Assembly: GCA_038117225.1 (NCBI GenBank)
Contig: JAYOFM010000036.1
Location: 1-29,823 of the forward strand
Origin: JAYOFM01 sp038117225
GTDB taxonomy: Bacteria; Pseudomonadota; Alphaproteobacteria; Rhodospirillales; Casp-alpha2
Direction: 5' to 3'
Length of the DNA: 29,823 nt
Below the pieces are notes generated by a model. It did not search any database. It was not told the DNA's origin and saw only the letters and a program-made list of their open reading frames with translations. Position 1 is the stretch's first letter. Each line of letters opens with the position of its first letter. The position numbers and the translations under genes are program-made. Shown here piece by piece: positions 6,503 to 14,042 of this stretch.

Positions 6503-8191
6503 TCAAATTCCAGTAACGCGAATATTGACGTTCTCGGGAACCGTGACGACCTTCGCGTTCTCGATATAGCGACTCACCAGATCATAGACCGGCGGCCCCT
6601 CGGTCGTCTCGTTGACCGAAGCCCAGCCGGCAACCACGTATTCCCGAGTTGCCTCGATACCTTTCCCGGTCTTGAGTAGCGTCATGTCCGAGATGCGCGA
6701 ACCAATCGGCTTTGAAACGTCGATGCGGTAGGACATGCCACCGACCCGCACCATGTCACCGCCCTGCTGATAGTAGGGATCGACGTTGAAAAGATTGTCG
6801 GCGACGTCCTCGAAAATCTCCTTCAGGAAGGCGCCGGTCATCTTGGTCCGATAGGCGGCGGGATAGGTGATGGCCGTCTGGTTATAGACATCCTCGACGG
6901 TGATATTCTGGCCCGGCAGCAGCGTCGCCCCCCAGCGGAAGCCCGGTGACAGCGCAATCTCGGCGTCCCGCTCCTGCAGGAGAGCGGCGCAGATCAAATC
7001 ATCAAAGGTGCCGTTAAAGTTGCCGCGCCGGTAGAGCAGTGAATCGGTTCGACCCAGCACGTGATCCAGGGTTTTCTTGTGCGGCGCCCTGATCTTGTCG
7101 ACGACCGCCTTCATTTCCGGATCAGGCGAAATGGCATCGGCGAATACCGGGATCAGCTTGAACCGGTAATCGTTGATGCGACCGCCATCCATATCGAGAT
7201 CGAGACGAGCGAGAAATTTGCCGTGCGAACCGGACGCGACCAGCAACGTCGCGCCAACCTTGACCACATCCGGCAGGGCGTCATGGGTATGGCCCGTCAG
7301 GATGACGTCGATGCCGGCGACACGAGCGGCCAACTTGCGGTCGACATCGAAACCGTTGTGGCTCAGCAGAACCACCAGTCCAGCACCCTTGGCCCGCGCT
7401 TCCTTGACGCGTTTGCGTATCAGTTTCTCGCGAATGCCAAATGACCAGGTGGGAATTTTGTAACGCGGGTTGGCGACCGGCGTGTAGGGAAAGGCCTGAC
7501 CGATGACGGCGATACGCACACCGCCACGATCGAACCATGCGGTCGATTCGAAAACCGCCTCCTGCCATTCCGTATCGACCACGTTACCGGCAAGGAACGG
7601 AAATTTGAGCTGCTCGGTCAGTTCCTGGACCCGGTCGGTGCCGTAGGTGAATTCCCAATGCGCCGTCATGGCCTCGACACCAAGCGCGTTCATGGCATCG
7701 ACCATGTCCGCTCCTTGCGTGTGCAGCGCGGTGTAGGAGCCCTGCCAGGTGTCACCGCCGTCGAGCAGCAAGGTGTTGTCCGGTCGTTCGGCGCGGATCG
7801 CCTTGACCAATGTCGCCATGCGATCGAGTCCACCGACTCGGCCGTAATCCCGGGCTAGGCCGGTAAAATCCTCAGCGGTCAGCGCATGGGCGGCAGGCGA
7901 GGTCGCCGGAATGCCGAAATGCCTGAGCAATGCATTCCCGGTCAGGTGCGGTGGCAAGCCACGGACCTCACCGACGCCGATATTGATCGATGGCTCGCGG
8001 AAATGAATGGGCGCCAGCTGGGCGTGGCAATCGGTGAAATTGAGCAGCGTCACCTGGCCGACCGGCGAGAATTCAAGCAACTGCTTCTGCGTAATGGCTT
8101 GGCGCGCCGCCGCTTGGGCGAGACGTCCCGGCGTACCGGTCAAAACGGCGGTAGCCGCCGCGACTTCAAGAAACTGCCGCCTGTTGAGCAC
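6503..8191 (-). CDS. soxB: SoxB, dimanganese sulfate thiohydrolase
   Basis: A 562-residue periplasmic enzyme that hydrolyses the sulfone group from SoxY-S-thiosulfonate, releasing sulfate. A Tat signal (NRRQFLE, residues 3-9) is followed by the metallophosphoesterase core. Candidate metal ligands are D54 and H56 (FTDCHAQ), D147 (GGDTWQG), H178 (AHWEFTYG), N203, H278 (LSHNGFD), H301 and H303 (TGHTHD). The 5'-nucleotidase-like C-terminal domain follows from about residue 350. The start is GTG 8191 with GGAGGG 8 nt upstream. That ribosome binding site can pair with a sequence just before it (see 8200-8242). Length and motifs are normal for the family. Confidence 0.97.
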   Translation of the reverse strand: MLNRRQFLEVAAATAVLTGTPGRLAQAAARQAITQKQLLEFSPVGQVTLLNFTDCHAQLAPIHFREPSINIGVGEVRGLPPHLTGNALLRHFGIPATSPAAHALTAEDFTGLARDYGRVGGLDRMATLVKAIRAERPDNTLLLDGGDTWQGSYTALHTQGADMVDAMNALGVEAMTAHWEFTYGTDRVQELTEQLKFPFLAGNVVDTEWQEAVFESTAWFDRGGVRIAVIGQAFPYTPVANPRYKIPTWSFGIREKLIRKRVKEARAKGAGLVVLLSHNGFDVDRKLAARVAGIDVILTGHTHDALPDVVKVGATLLVASGSHGKFLARLDLDMDGGRINDYRFKLIPVFADAISPDPEMKAVVDKIRAPHKKTLDHVLGRTDSLLYRRGNFNGTFDDLICAALLQERDAEIALSPGFRWGATLLPGQNITVEDVYNQTAITYPAAYRTKMTGAFLKEIFEDVADNLFNVDPYYQQGGDMVRVGGMSYRIDVSKPIGSRISDMTLLKTGKGIEATREYVVAGWASVNETTEGPPVYDLVSRYIENAKVVTVPENVNIRVTGI

Positions 8192-8199
8192 CGATCGGG

Positions 8200-8242
8200 C
8201 CCTCCGATATAAAGGAGGGGGATGCGATCCGTCGCATCCCCC
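8200..8242 (-). promoter_or_regulatory. overlapping hairpins in the soxA-soxB gap; one covers the soxB ribosome binding site
   Basis: On the minus strand soxA and soxB are 86 bp apart. A perfect 11-bp stem with a 4-nt loop spans 8217-8242 (arms 8217-8227 and 8232-8242). Just after it, CCCTCC (8219-8214) can pair with GGAGGG (8205-8200), which is the soxB Shine-Dalgarno, across an 8-nt loop. The two stems share 8217-8219, so they exclude each other in part. The first stem lacks a following U-run and looks more like a processing or stability element than a strong terminator. A role in setting the SoxB level is inference. Confidence 0.5.
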
Positions 8243-8277
8243 CGCCTTAATTCACCTCAATGGTCATGCCCGCCGAT

Positions 8278-9084
8278 TTAGTTGCGAACGGCGGGTGTCT
8301 CCACCGGCAGGCCACGGCCGCGCCAGTTGACGTAGAGTTCCAGGTTCACGTATTCGTCGGAACCGTTCTTGAAGGGCTCGGCCCGCACCTGCTTATTACA
8401 CCCCCGGAAGCGGCGATGCAGCGAGCCCGGCTTCTGCCATTTCAGGCGATAGGTGGGAAAGCCGTTCGACTGCCCCTGCGACAGAATGTTGGCTCGAATC
8501 TGGCCGCCAGCATTGTCTTCGTGGCAGTGCTTGCAAGCCATATCCAAGAGACCGCGGCGTTCATTATAGAACGCCTTACCCTTCTCGAAGTACGGCGCCA
8601 TTTCACCATCGACCTTGACATTCATCGGCATCCCACGGGACTGGTTGCCCACAAAGGACGTCATGGCCAGAAGATCATGGGATTCCCATTTATAGGGCTT
8701 CGCCTTCATGCGTTCCGTCCGGCATTCGTTAATCTGCTGTTCCAGATTCTGGGGTTTGCCGAGCTTCTTGTCCATTTTGGGATAGCTGGCGCTGACCCCC
8801 TTCATGGAGGTCGCTGCTGCGTTGTGGCACGAGGCACAGGACTTGCCGGCCTCGCCGTCGACCTTGTTCCAAAGCGCCGCGCCGTCGTCGACCCAGACCA
8901 TCGCTGGGTTTTGGAAGTCGTCGTCCTGCATGCTGCGGGTTTCGGGCTCGGCGTAGGTATAGCCGCTGCGCCGGTCATCAACCTGTTTGCCCCCCCACTG
9001 CCCAGCGAAACCGGAGGACGTCCAGGCACCCACGACGAGCGCCGCCGTGGCGACGGACGCGAAGGCGATTGTGGTCTTTTTCAT
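8278..9084 (-). CDS. soxA: SoxA, dihaem cytochrome c subunit of SoxXA
   Basis: A 268-residue periplasmic cytochrome with a Sec signal peptide (cleavage near residue 27). Two haem c sites are present: C83-C86-H87 (CASCH) and C184-C187-H188 (CKHCH), so this is the dihaem type. C229 in RFRGCNKQ is the cysteine that ligates the active-site haem and becomes a persulfide. With SoxX it joins thiosulfate oxidatively to the SoxY cysteine. The gene lies 11 bp after soxZ in the order X-Y-Z-A-B. An 86-bp gap with hairpins separates it from soxB. Confidence 0.97.
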   Translation of the reverse strand: MKKTTIAFASVATAALVVGAWTSSGFAGQWGGKQVDDRRSGYTYAEPETRSMQDDDFQNPAMVWVDDGAALWNKVDGEAGKSCASCHNAAATSMKGVSASYPKMDKKLGKPQNLEQQINECRTERMKAKPYKWESHDLLAMTSFVGNQSRGMPMNVKVDGEMAPYFEKGKAFYNERRGLLDMACKHCHEDNAGGQIRANILSQGQSNGFPTYRLKWQKPGSLHRRFRGCNKQVRAEPFKNGSDEYVNLELYVNWRGRGLPVETPAVRN

Positions 9085-9095
9085 CTTGCCCTCCC

Positions 9096-9422
9096 CTAAG
9101 CGGTGACGTTGATGTTGGACGTCGCCTCGATGATTTTTCCACCGTCATCGGTCCATTTCATGACCAGCGGACCGCTCTTGTCCGCCCTGACGAAGAAGGC
9201 AATGTACGGATTGGCCGAAACTGCCGGATGCCATTCGGATTCGAGGACCATGGCGCCGTTATAATTGGCGGTGAACTTGTTAATGATATCACGCGGTATC
9301 TTATTGCCGGTCTTTTTGTCCTTGCGCTGGCCGGTTTCCATCTTGTGCTTGATCAGGGCTTTGACCTCAAAGATCTCACCCTTTTTCACCGACTGTGGCA
9401 CTTTGACGCGGGGTTTTGCCAT
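9096..9422 (-). CDS. soxZ: SoxZ, subunit of the SoxYZ sulfur carrier
   Basis: A 108-residue immunoglobulin-like protein without a signal peptide. SoxZ is normally exported with SoxY by the Tat signal of SoxY. The sequence shows the family core: the basic start MAKPRVKVP, the segment around HKMETGQR (26-33) and the conserved NPYIAFF. Its only role is structural, presenting the SoxY C-terminal cysteine arm. The start ATG 9422 has GAGGAG upstream. It lies 21 bp after soxY, in line with equal production of the two partners. Confidence 0.96.
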   Translation of the reverse strand: MAKPRVKVPQSVKKGEIFEVKALIKHKMETGQRKDKKTGNKIPRDIINKFTANYNGAMVLESEWHPAVSANPYIAFFVRADKSGPLVMKWTDDGGKIIEATSNINVTA

Positions 9423-9443
9423 TGTCTTTCTCCTCTGCCCTGA

Positions 9444-9923
9444 TCAGCCGCCGCATCCGCCGATGGTCACCTTGACCGTCGACTTCGACAGGTGGACCGT
9501 ACCGTCGCTCATTTCAGCGACGGCGACGATGTTTTGGGTCTTGGCTAGGCGGATGCGGGTGGCAACCCGTGCACGCCCGGACGCTGGCGAAAACCGGAAA
9601 TTGGCGACATCGGGGTTCGGATTTTTCTCGGCGAACAGATGCAGCCGCGTGACGTGGCTTTGTTCCGTCATCGGGCTCTCGACCTCGGCCGCGACGGGAA
9701 CGGTACGCCCGTTTTCAGCGATCTGCGGTAGTTCGAGGGTAATTTTGCCCGGAACCGTTTTTTTGTCGCCGATCAATTTCTTGATCGCCGCCGCAGTCGC
9801 ATTGGCGTCGGCCGCCGCCAATCCCGGCATCAGGCTGGTAGCGACAAAGGCAGCAGCACCGGCGCCGGTCAACTTGACGAAGGCGCGCCGTCCGAGCGGT
9901 GTCATGTGGTATTTTTCAATCAT
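9444..9923 (-). CDS. soxY: SoxY, sulfur-carrier subunit with GGCGG terminus
   Basis: A 159-residue protein with a Tat signal (GRRAFVK, residues 11-17) and the hallmark C-terminus IGGCGG; C157 carries the sulfur substrate on a mobile arm. ATG 9923 has AAGGAG 8 nt upstream and is preferred to the internal ATG six codons later. Sulfur on SoxYZ is handled by SoxXA and SoxB. With no soxCD nearby, the sulfane sulfur left on Cys157 must be passed elsewhere, probably to SoxT and the cytoplasmic sHdr system. The gene follows soxX directly. Confidence 0.97.
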   Translation of the reverse strand: MIEKYHMTPLGRRAFVKLTGAGAAAFVATSLMPGLAAADANATAAAIKKLIGDKKTVPGKITLELPQIAENGRTVPVAAEVESPMTEQSHVTRLHLFAEKNPNPDVANFRFSPASGRARVATRIRLAKTQNIVAVAEMSDGTVHLSKSTVKVTIGGCGG

Positions 9924-9948
9924 CGGAAACTCCTTGGCCTTCGGGGTG

Positions 9949-10425
9949 TCACTTGAGGGTCATCATATAGGCGACCACGTCCTCGACCTCGGCGGCCGAC
10001 AGCACAGTCTTGCCCTTGAACTTCTTCAACACGCGATGCAAGCCGTCGTTCTTGTAGAACGCCGGCATGATGGTATCGGCGTTGACGACCTTCGGATTGA
10101 CCACGCGAAGGCGAATTTCACCTTCCTTGTAGCGCGAGGCCACGCCATTCAGATCCGGTCCGATTTGGCCGTGATAGGCCTGTTCCGGAATCGGCAGCAC
10201 GTGACAGGCCAGGCAATTGCCTTTCTTGCGATTGATGGCCGTGGCGCGCCCTTTCTTGGCATCACCGGGCTTGCCGGTCAGCGATTTCGGTATGCTGTGA
10301 TCATCGACCACGGTGTATTTGACAAGCTTCGGCGCCTCACCGGCCGAGGCCACGGACATCGTCGACGCCAGCGCCGCGACGACGACTAGGGAGACGCCCG
10401 CAAGGGCGAATGCGAATAGTTTCAC
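9949..10425 (-). CDS. soxX: SoxX, monohaem cytochrome c subunit of SoxXA
   Basis: A 158-residue periplasmic cytochrome c with a Sec signal peptide (cleavage near ASAGE, residue 29). The haem site is C71-C74-H75 (CLACH), and M120 in TIMPAFY is the probable axial ligand. It takes electrons from SoxA during thiosulfate binding and passes them to a small cytochrome. It is the first gene of the soxXYZAB-V unit; a TATAAT box overlapping an operator-like site lies about 120 bp upstream. No SoxK or soxDE-type extra gene is seen. Confidence 0.95.
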   Translation of the reverse strand: MKLFAFALAGVSLVVVAALASTMSVASAGEAPKLVKYTVVDDHSIPKSLTGKPGDAKKGRATAINRKKGNCLACHVLPIPEQAYHGQIGPDLNGVASRYKEGEIRLRVVNPKVVNADTIMPAFYKNDGLHRVLKKFKGKTVLSAAEVEDVVAYMMTLK

Positions 10426-10535
10426 GAATGTTTCCTCCGTCTCCGTTGTGCCTTACCGCCTCTTGCCGTTGCGGAGCTTACGCCCTCTTCGCCAGCTTGC
10501 GGATATTCGGCACGGAAGCCAATCCCAATAAGCAT

Positions 10536-10554
10536 CATATTCATCTATTATAAA
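10536..10554 (-). promoter_or_regulatory. promoter of soxXYZAB-V with overlapping operator-like box
   Basis: A perfect TATAAT on the minus strand (10547-10552) is the likely -10 element of the sox operon; no good -35 hexamer is seen at 17 nt. On the plus strand TCATATTC (10535-10542), 8 nt and TAAA fit the locus box and cover the -10. The lack of a -35 would suit a promoter needing an activator, or a weak one under repression. The rest of the 181-bp lbpA-soxX gap shows nothing else, and no clear terminator after lbpA. Confidence 0.55.
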
Positions 10555-10606
10555 ATATCAACAATGAACATGACCTTCCCGACACTCTACGGTTCTTCAA
10601 TTCATA

Positions 10607-11047
10607 TCAAGCGCAGCCGTCAAAACCGTCGGCCGCCATCTTCGCTTCATAGGGTGCCGCGACCTCGGTGCCGGGAACCAATGCTCCTTTTCCGCCCTCC
10701 CAGTCATCCGGTCGCACGACGACCATCCATCCCTCGCCGTAGGGATCACTGTTGGCGGTATCCGGAGAGCCCGAGAGGGCTTCGTTAACGGCGACGATCT
10801 CGCCGCCGAGAGCAAGTTTCGCCGGCCCTACCCATTTCCCGGATTCGATAGTGGCGCAGGACTTTCCCGGTTTGACCTCACGACCGACCCGTTTCGGCGT
10901 GAAGGCAACGAGCTGGCCCGCCATGGCAACGGCGATCGCCGTCATGCCGGCGCGCACCGTGCCGTCGCCCAGATCCTGATACCATATGTTGTTCTCCACA
11001 TCGTAGAGAAGCTCATCCGGCAGATTGCATCCTCTCACCACGGCCAT
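10607..11047 (-). CDS. lbpA: LbpA, lipoate-binding protein of the sHdr system
   Basis: A 146-residue cytoplasmic protein similar to glycine-cleavage protein H. K71 in IESGKWVGP is the lysine expected to carry lipoate; Trp after the Lys is typical of LbpA rather than GcvH. Cysteines occur at positions 7, 64 and 145. LbpA is required for sulfur oxidation by sHdr, where the lipoyl group is thought to hold the sulfur intermediate. It is the last gene of the dsrE-hdr operon, 30 bp after the small unknown gene. The lipoyl group would be made and attached by the lip/sLpl operon directly upstream of the hdr operon. Confidence 0.93.
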   Translation of the reverse strand: MAVVRGCNLPDELLYDVENNIWYQDLGDGTVRAGMTAIAVAMAGQLVAFTPKRVGREVKPGKSCATIESGKWVGPAKLALGGEIVAVNEALSGSPDTANSDPYGEGWMVVVRPDDWEGGKGALVPGTEVAAPYEAKMAADGFDGCA

Positions 11048-11077
11048 GTTGTCACCTCCGTCGAAATAGCCATCCGT

Positions 11078-11476
11078 TCACGACGCCGCGGTGGCGCGAA
11101 GCGGTCGCGCGGCGCAGCAGAATTCCCCCAGTTTCGCATCCTCCATCTTGCCGCGCACGAACAGACTGAGATGGCGCGCAACCAATGCCGCCAGCCGTAA
11201 CCGTCGCACAGTATCCGGATGATCCGGTTCAGCGGCAATAACGTTTCGACGATAGATCAACTCACGACAGGTTTCGCGACAGGCATTGAAACTGGGGTCA
11301 CCCTTGGCTCCTTGCCGGTGCAGCGCCAGCAGGCGGAAACCTTCGTGGGTGTCCGCCGTCGGTGTTTCTCCTCGCGCGCCGACCCAGTGCTCCAGTACTT
11401 CCTCGCCAAACACCAAGAGCGCATCCGCATCGGCCGCCGCATCAATGGCCTGCTCGATCTCGTCGAAGGACCTCAT
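11078..11476 (-). CDS. small four-cysteine protein between hdrB2 and lbpA
   Basis: A 132-residue cytoplasmic protein that I cannot assign to a family. It has C66 and C70 (ACRETC) and a vicinal pair C120-C121 (EFCCAAR), and appears helical in its second half. ATG 11476 overlaps the hdrB2 stop by 4 bases, which is strong evidence for this start and for translational coupling; an open reading extension inside hdrB2 is a shadow. Its place between hdrB2 and the lipoyl carrier gene points to a job in sHdr assembly or in sulfur and electron transfer. This is inference. A metal- or sulfur-binding role for the cysteines should be considered. Confidence 0.72.
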   Translation of the reverse strand: MRSFDEIEQAIDAAADADALLVFGEEVLEHWVGARGETPTADTHEGFRLLALHRQGAKGDPSFNACRETCRELIYRRNVIAAEPDHPDTVRRLRLAALVARHLSLFVRGKMEDAKLGEFCCAARPLRATAAS

Positions 11477-12408
11477 GCCAATCCCCGTTGCTTTAAAAGG
11501 GGGAGTGAATCGGAGATATTCTCGTGAATTCCCAACTTTCGAGGCTTGACCCCCATGGCCAGGCCGAGCAGTTGGGTAAAGTAGAGGATCTTCACCGTCG
11601 TCTTCTTGCCCAGCACTTTCTCGGCGCGCACCTGATGCATTTCCAACCCGGAATGGCAGGTCGGACACTCGGTGGCGATGACGTCGGCGCCGGACGCCTC
11701 GGCGGCGTCCAACAGGTTGAGCACCAAACGAGTCGAGGTATCGGAATCCGACAGCGTGTGAGCGCCGCCGCAACACGCGGTCTTGAGTGGATAGTCGACG
11801 ATTTCCGCATCCGCGGCGGCGAGAATATCGTCCATGAAATGGGGATTGGACGTCGACTCGCTGCCGGCTCCCTTGTCCTTTTCCGGAAAGATATGGCGCG
11901 GTCGCGTATACATGCAGCCGTAGTAGTTGGCGATCTTGAGACCTGAGAGCGAGTTCTTGACCCGTTCGCGAATGCCGTCCTCCCCGATGGTCCCCTTGAT
12001 CCAGTCGAGGGCATGGATGGTCTCGATCTGACCGGGCGCATAAGTTTCGTGGCCGGCCTTGGCCGACAGGCGTTCGGTGACGGCGGCACTTTGTTTGTCA
12101 TTCGCCAGATCGTATTCGGCTTTCTTCAAGTTGTGATAACAGCCATTGCAGGGCGCCATTACCGTCTTGTGGCCCATTTCGTTGGCGGCGATGCTCATGA
12201 CCCGCGACGACAGATAGGTCTGCAAGTGCGGATCGATATTCTTGACCTCCATGGCCCCGCAGCAGTTCCAGTTGTCGACTTCATGCAGGCGCAGGCCCAG
12301 CTCCTTGCCGACGGCACGAGTCGAGCGGTCATAGGCATGACCCGTCCCTTCCAATGCGCAACCCGGGTAGTAGGCGACGTCGCGGTATTTGTCGTCAGCG
12401 CCGTCCAT
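11473..12408 (-). CDS. hdrB2: sHdrB2, CCG-domain subunit
   Basis: A 311-residue cytoplasmic protein of the heterodisulfide reductase B family with two complete CCG motifs: C17, C49-C50, C87, C90 and C165, C212-C213, C248, C251. In methanogen HdrB such motifs bind non-cubane [4Fe-4S] clusters that cleave disulfides. In the sHdr complex HdrB2 pairs with HdrC2 in oxidising bound sulfane sulfur to sulfite. It follows hdrC2 by 15 bp and overlaps the next gene. Having both motifs intact contrasts with HdrB1, whose cysteine pattern is partly degenerate. Confidence 0.93.
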   Translation of the reverse strand: MDGADDKYRDVAYYPGCALEGTGHAYDRSTRAVGKELGLRLHEVDNWNCCGAMEVKNIDPHLQTYLSSRVMSIAANEMGHKTVMAPCNGCYHNLKKAEYDLANDKQSAAVTERLSAKAGHETYAPGQIETIHALDWIKGTIGEDGIRERVKNSLSGLKIANYYGCMYTRPRHIFPEKDKGAGSESTSNPHFMDDILAAADAEIVDYPLKTACCGGAHTLSDSDTSTRLVLNLLDAAEASGADVIATECPTCHSGLEMHQVRAEKVLGKKTTVKILYFTQLLGLAMGVKPRKLGIHENISDSLPLLKQRGLA

Positions 12409-12423
12409 GGCGTGTTCTCCCTG

Positions 12424-13176
12424 TTATTCCGCCGCTTGGCGATCACGGTCGAGGCCGAGCGCTTCACGGTGATGTACCTCGCGTTCGGCCGCGTATTCGG
12501 TGATTGCCGCCTGTGCCTTTCCCCAGTTGCGCGTCCTCGGTCGCATGATGGCGGATAGCCCCATGCGCATCATCAGCTTGGTCGGCAGCCGCCAAACCAG
12601 ACGGCGCACCATCTCCACCAGCCAATCCTGCAACAGCGGCTGGCCGGTGCGGCCGAAAAAGTCGCGGATGATACGACCTTCCTCGATGCGCCCGGTTTCA
12701 AACACCTGCTTGGCGAAGGCCTCGTCGAAATGCATGGACGGCGATTTGGGCGTATGCCCCTTGAGCTCAAGCCAATGGCTAAGCGATTTCATCACGCCTT
12801 CCGGGTTGACGTCGCGCGGGCACGCGGCGGTGCATTTGTTGCACGACACGCACTGCCAGATGATGTCCTTGTCGCGCAGCAGTTCGCTTTCCATGCCGAC
12901 GCGCACCAGATAAATCCAGAAGCGTGGATTGAAATCGGGGTTAAGGGCATTGACCGTACAGGCATTGGTGCATGAGCCGCACTGCCAGCAGCGGTGGATG
13001 TGTTCGCCGCCAGGCAACGCCGAAATTTCTTCTTCCAGTTCTTCGTTGTAGTCGGTGACCACGCGCGACGTGATGAAGGTGCTCCAATGGCCAGAAACAT
13101 CGATGCCGTCGATCTCCAGCGACTCGTGGCTGACGATGTTTTCGGGCCGGATCAGGTTTTTTTCATGGATTGGCAT
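12424..13176 (-). CDS. hdrC2: sHdrC2, iron-sulfur subunit
   Basis: A 250-residue cytoplasmic protein of the HdrC family with two ferredoxin-type [4Fe-4S] motifs: C63-C66-C69-C73 (CWQCGSCTNAC) and C109-C112-C115-C119 (CVSCNKCTAAC, followed by P120). It passes electrons between HdrB2 and the rest of the complex. The N-terminal 55 residues are acidic and the C-terminal 80 are Arg-rich without cysteines. The gene lies 4 bp after the unknown hyp gene, in the conserved C1-B1-A-hyp-C2-B2 order. Confidence 0.93.
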   Translation of the reverse strand: MPIHEKNLIRPENIVSHESLEIDGIDVSGHWSTFITSRVVTDYNEELEEEISALPGGEHIHRCWQCGSCTNACTVNALNPDFNPRFWIYLVRVGMESELLRDKDIIWQCVSCNKCTAACPRDVNPEGVMKSLSHWLELKGHTPKSPSMHFDEAFAKQVFETGRIEEGRIIRDFFGRTGQPLLQDWLVEMVRRLVWRLPTKLMMRMGLSAIMRPRTRNWGKAQAAITEYAAEREVHHREALGLDRDRQAAE

Positions 13177-13180
13177 GGTC

Positions 13181-14038
13181 TCAGTTTACCTTGTCCAGAT
13201 CGCCGACCCGGAAGCGCGAGCCATCGGCCAACCGCACCCGTGTGCGCCCGCTTTCGGCATCGATACCGTCGAGACCGAGCATGCGCCGGGTAAACTCCAA
13301 GGGATCCATCTCGGAACTGAAGTCGGTGCGCAGAAAACTGCCCCCCTGCTCGGCGATATAGTCGCCGTAGATTTGCGCCATCAGCAGGTCCATATAGAAG
13401 ATCATGTCGCGGAAAACGCCGTTGTCGGCGAGGAACTGGCTCAACTCCTCGCGCAGCACGAGGAACGTTTCGTGGTCGTCGGGGACATCAAGAGTCAAAG
13501 AGTCGATATCGTCGGCGAACCAGATTTCGCGCAGCACGCCGGTATTGGCCTGGCGGTCCCATATCCAACGCGCCATCAGCGGGCAGCGTTCCGGATCAAC
13601 GAAGTGCAATACCTCGGCCGCCAGATCGCGAACCCAGCGGTACTTGCGGCCACCTGGAAACGCATCCACGAACGTGGCGAGGCGCACGTCCACATCACTG
13701 CCGTCACCGTCGAGCAACGCGGTCAGCCGTGCCCGCAGGGTCTCGATATCGCCATCCGCCAGCCAGCCGCCGATGCGCCGACGCACCGGCGCCATGAAGG
13801 CACAAAGGCCGATGAACGTCTGTTCATCGAGGCTGTCGATATTGTCCGGCCCCAGTGCTTTCTGGAACAACTCCGCCTTGAACCGCAGGCCGGAGATGTA
13901 TCCCTCGATACCACCGTGAGCCTCGCTGGCATTGACCAGGCGCTCCAGGCTTCGGGTCAGGCGCGGCCCGCTCAGATCAAGCACTGGCCGCGACGGCGGC
14001 GCCCGCTGTATCGACGGGGATGAAAATATCGACATCAT
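13181..14038 (-). CDS. conserved unknown protein of sHdr operons (hyp)
   Basis: A 285-residue cytoplasmic protein without a known domain that I can see. It sits exactly where shdrC1B1A-hyp-C2B2 clusters carry the conserved hyp gene. The sequence is rich in Leu, Asp and Arg, mostly helical in look, with two isolated cysteines (LCAFM, ERCPL) and no CxxC or nucleotide-binding motif. The start is set at ATG 14038, 4 bases after the hdrA stop; ATG 14035 follows directly. A longer open frame reaches into hdrA but is Arg/Pro-rich and not protein-like. Strict conservation of position suggests a structural part or assembly factor for sHdr; its function is unknown. Confidence 0.85.
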   Translation of the reverse strand: MMSIFSSPSIQRAPPSRPVLDLSGPRLTRSLERLVNASEAHGGIEGYISGLRFKAELFQKALGPDNIDSLDEQTFIGLCAFMAPVRRRIGGWLADGDIETLRARLTALLDGDGSDVDVRLATFVDAFPGGRKYRWVRDLAAEVLHFVDPERCPLMARWIWDRQANTGVLREIWFADDIDSLTLDVPDDHETFLVLREELSQFLADNGVFRDMIFYMDLLMAQIYGDYIAEQGGSFLRTDFSSEMDPLEFTRRMLGLDGIDAESGRTRVRLADGSRFRVGDLDKVN

Positions 14039-14042
14039 TCGC

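Noticed and set aside
8260..9099. 279-codon plus-strand frame opposite soxA
   Set aside because: SoxA with both haem sites and the catalytic Cys is certain on the other strand.
13055..14023. 322-codon plus-strand frame across hdrC2 and hyp
   Set aside because: It opposes two genes in a conserved operon; composition is His/Gln/Arg-rich and no family is seen.
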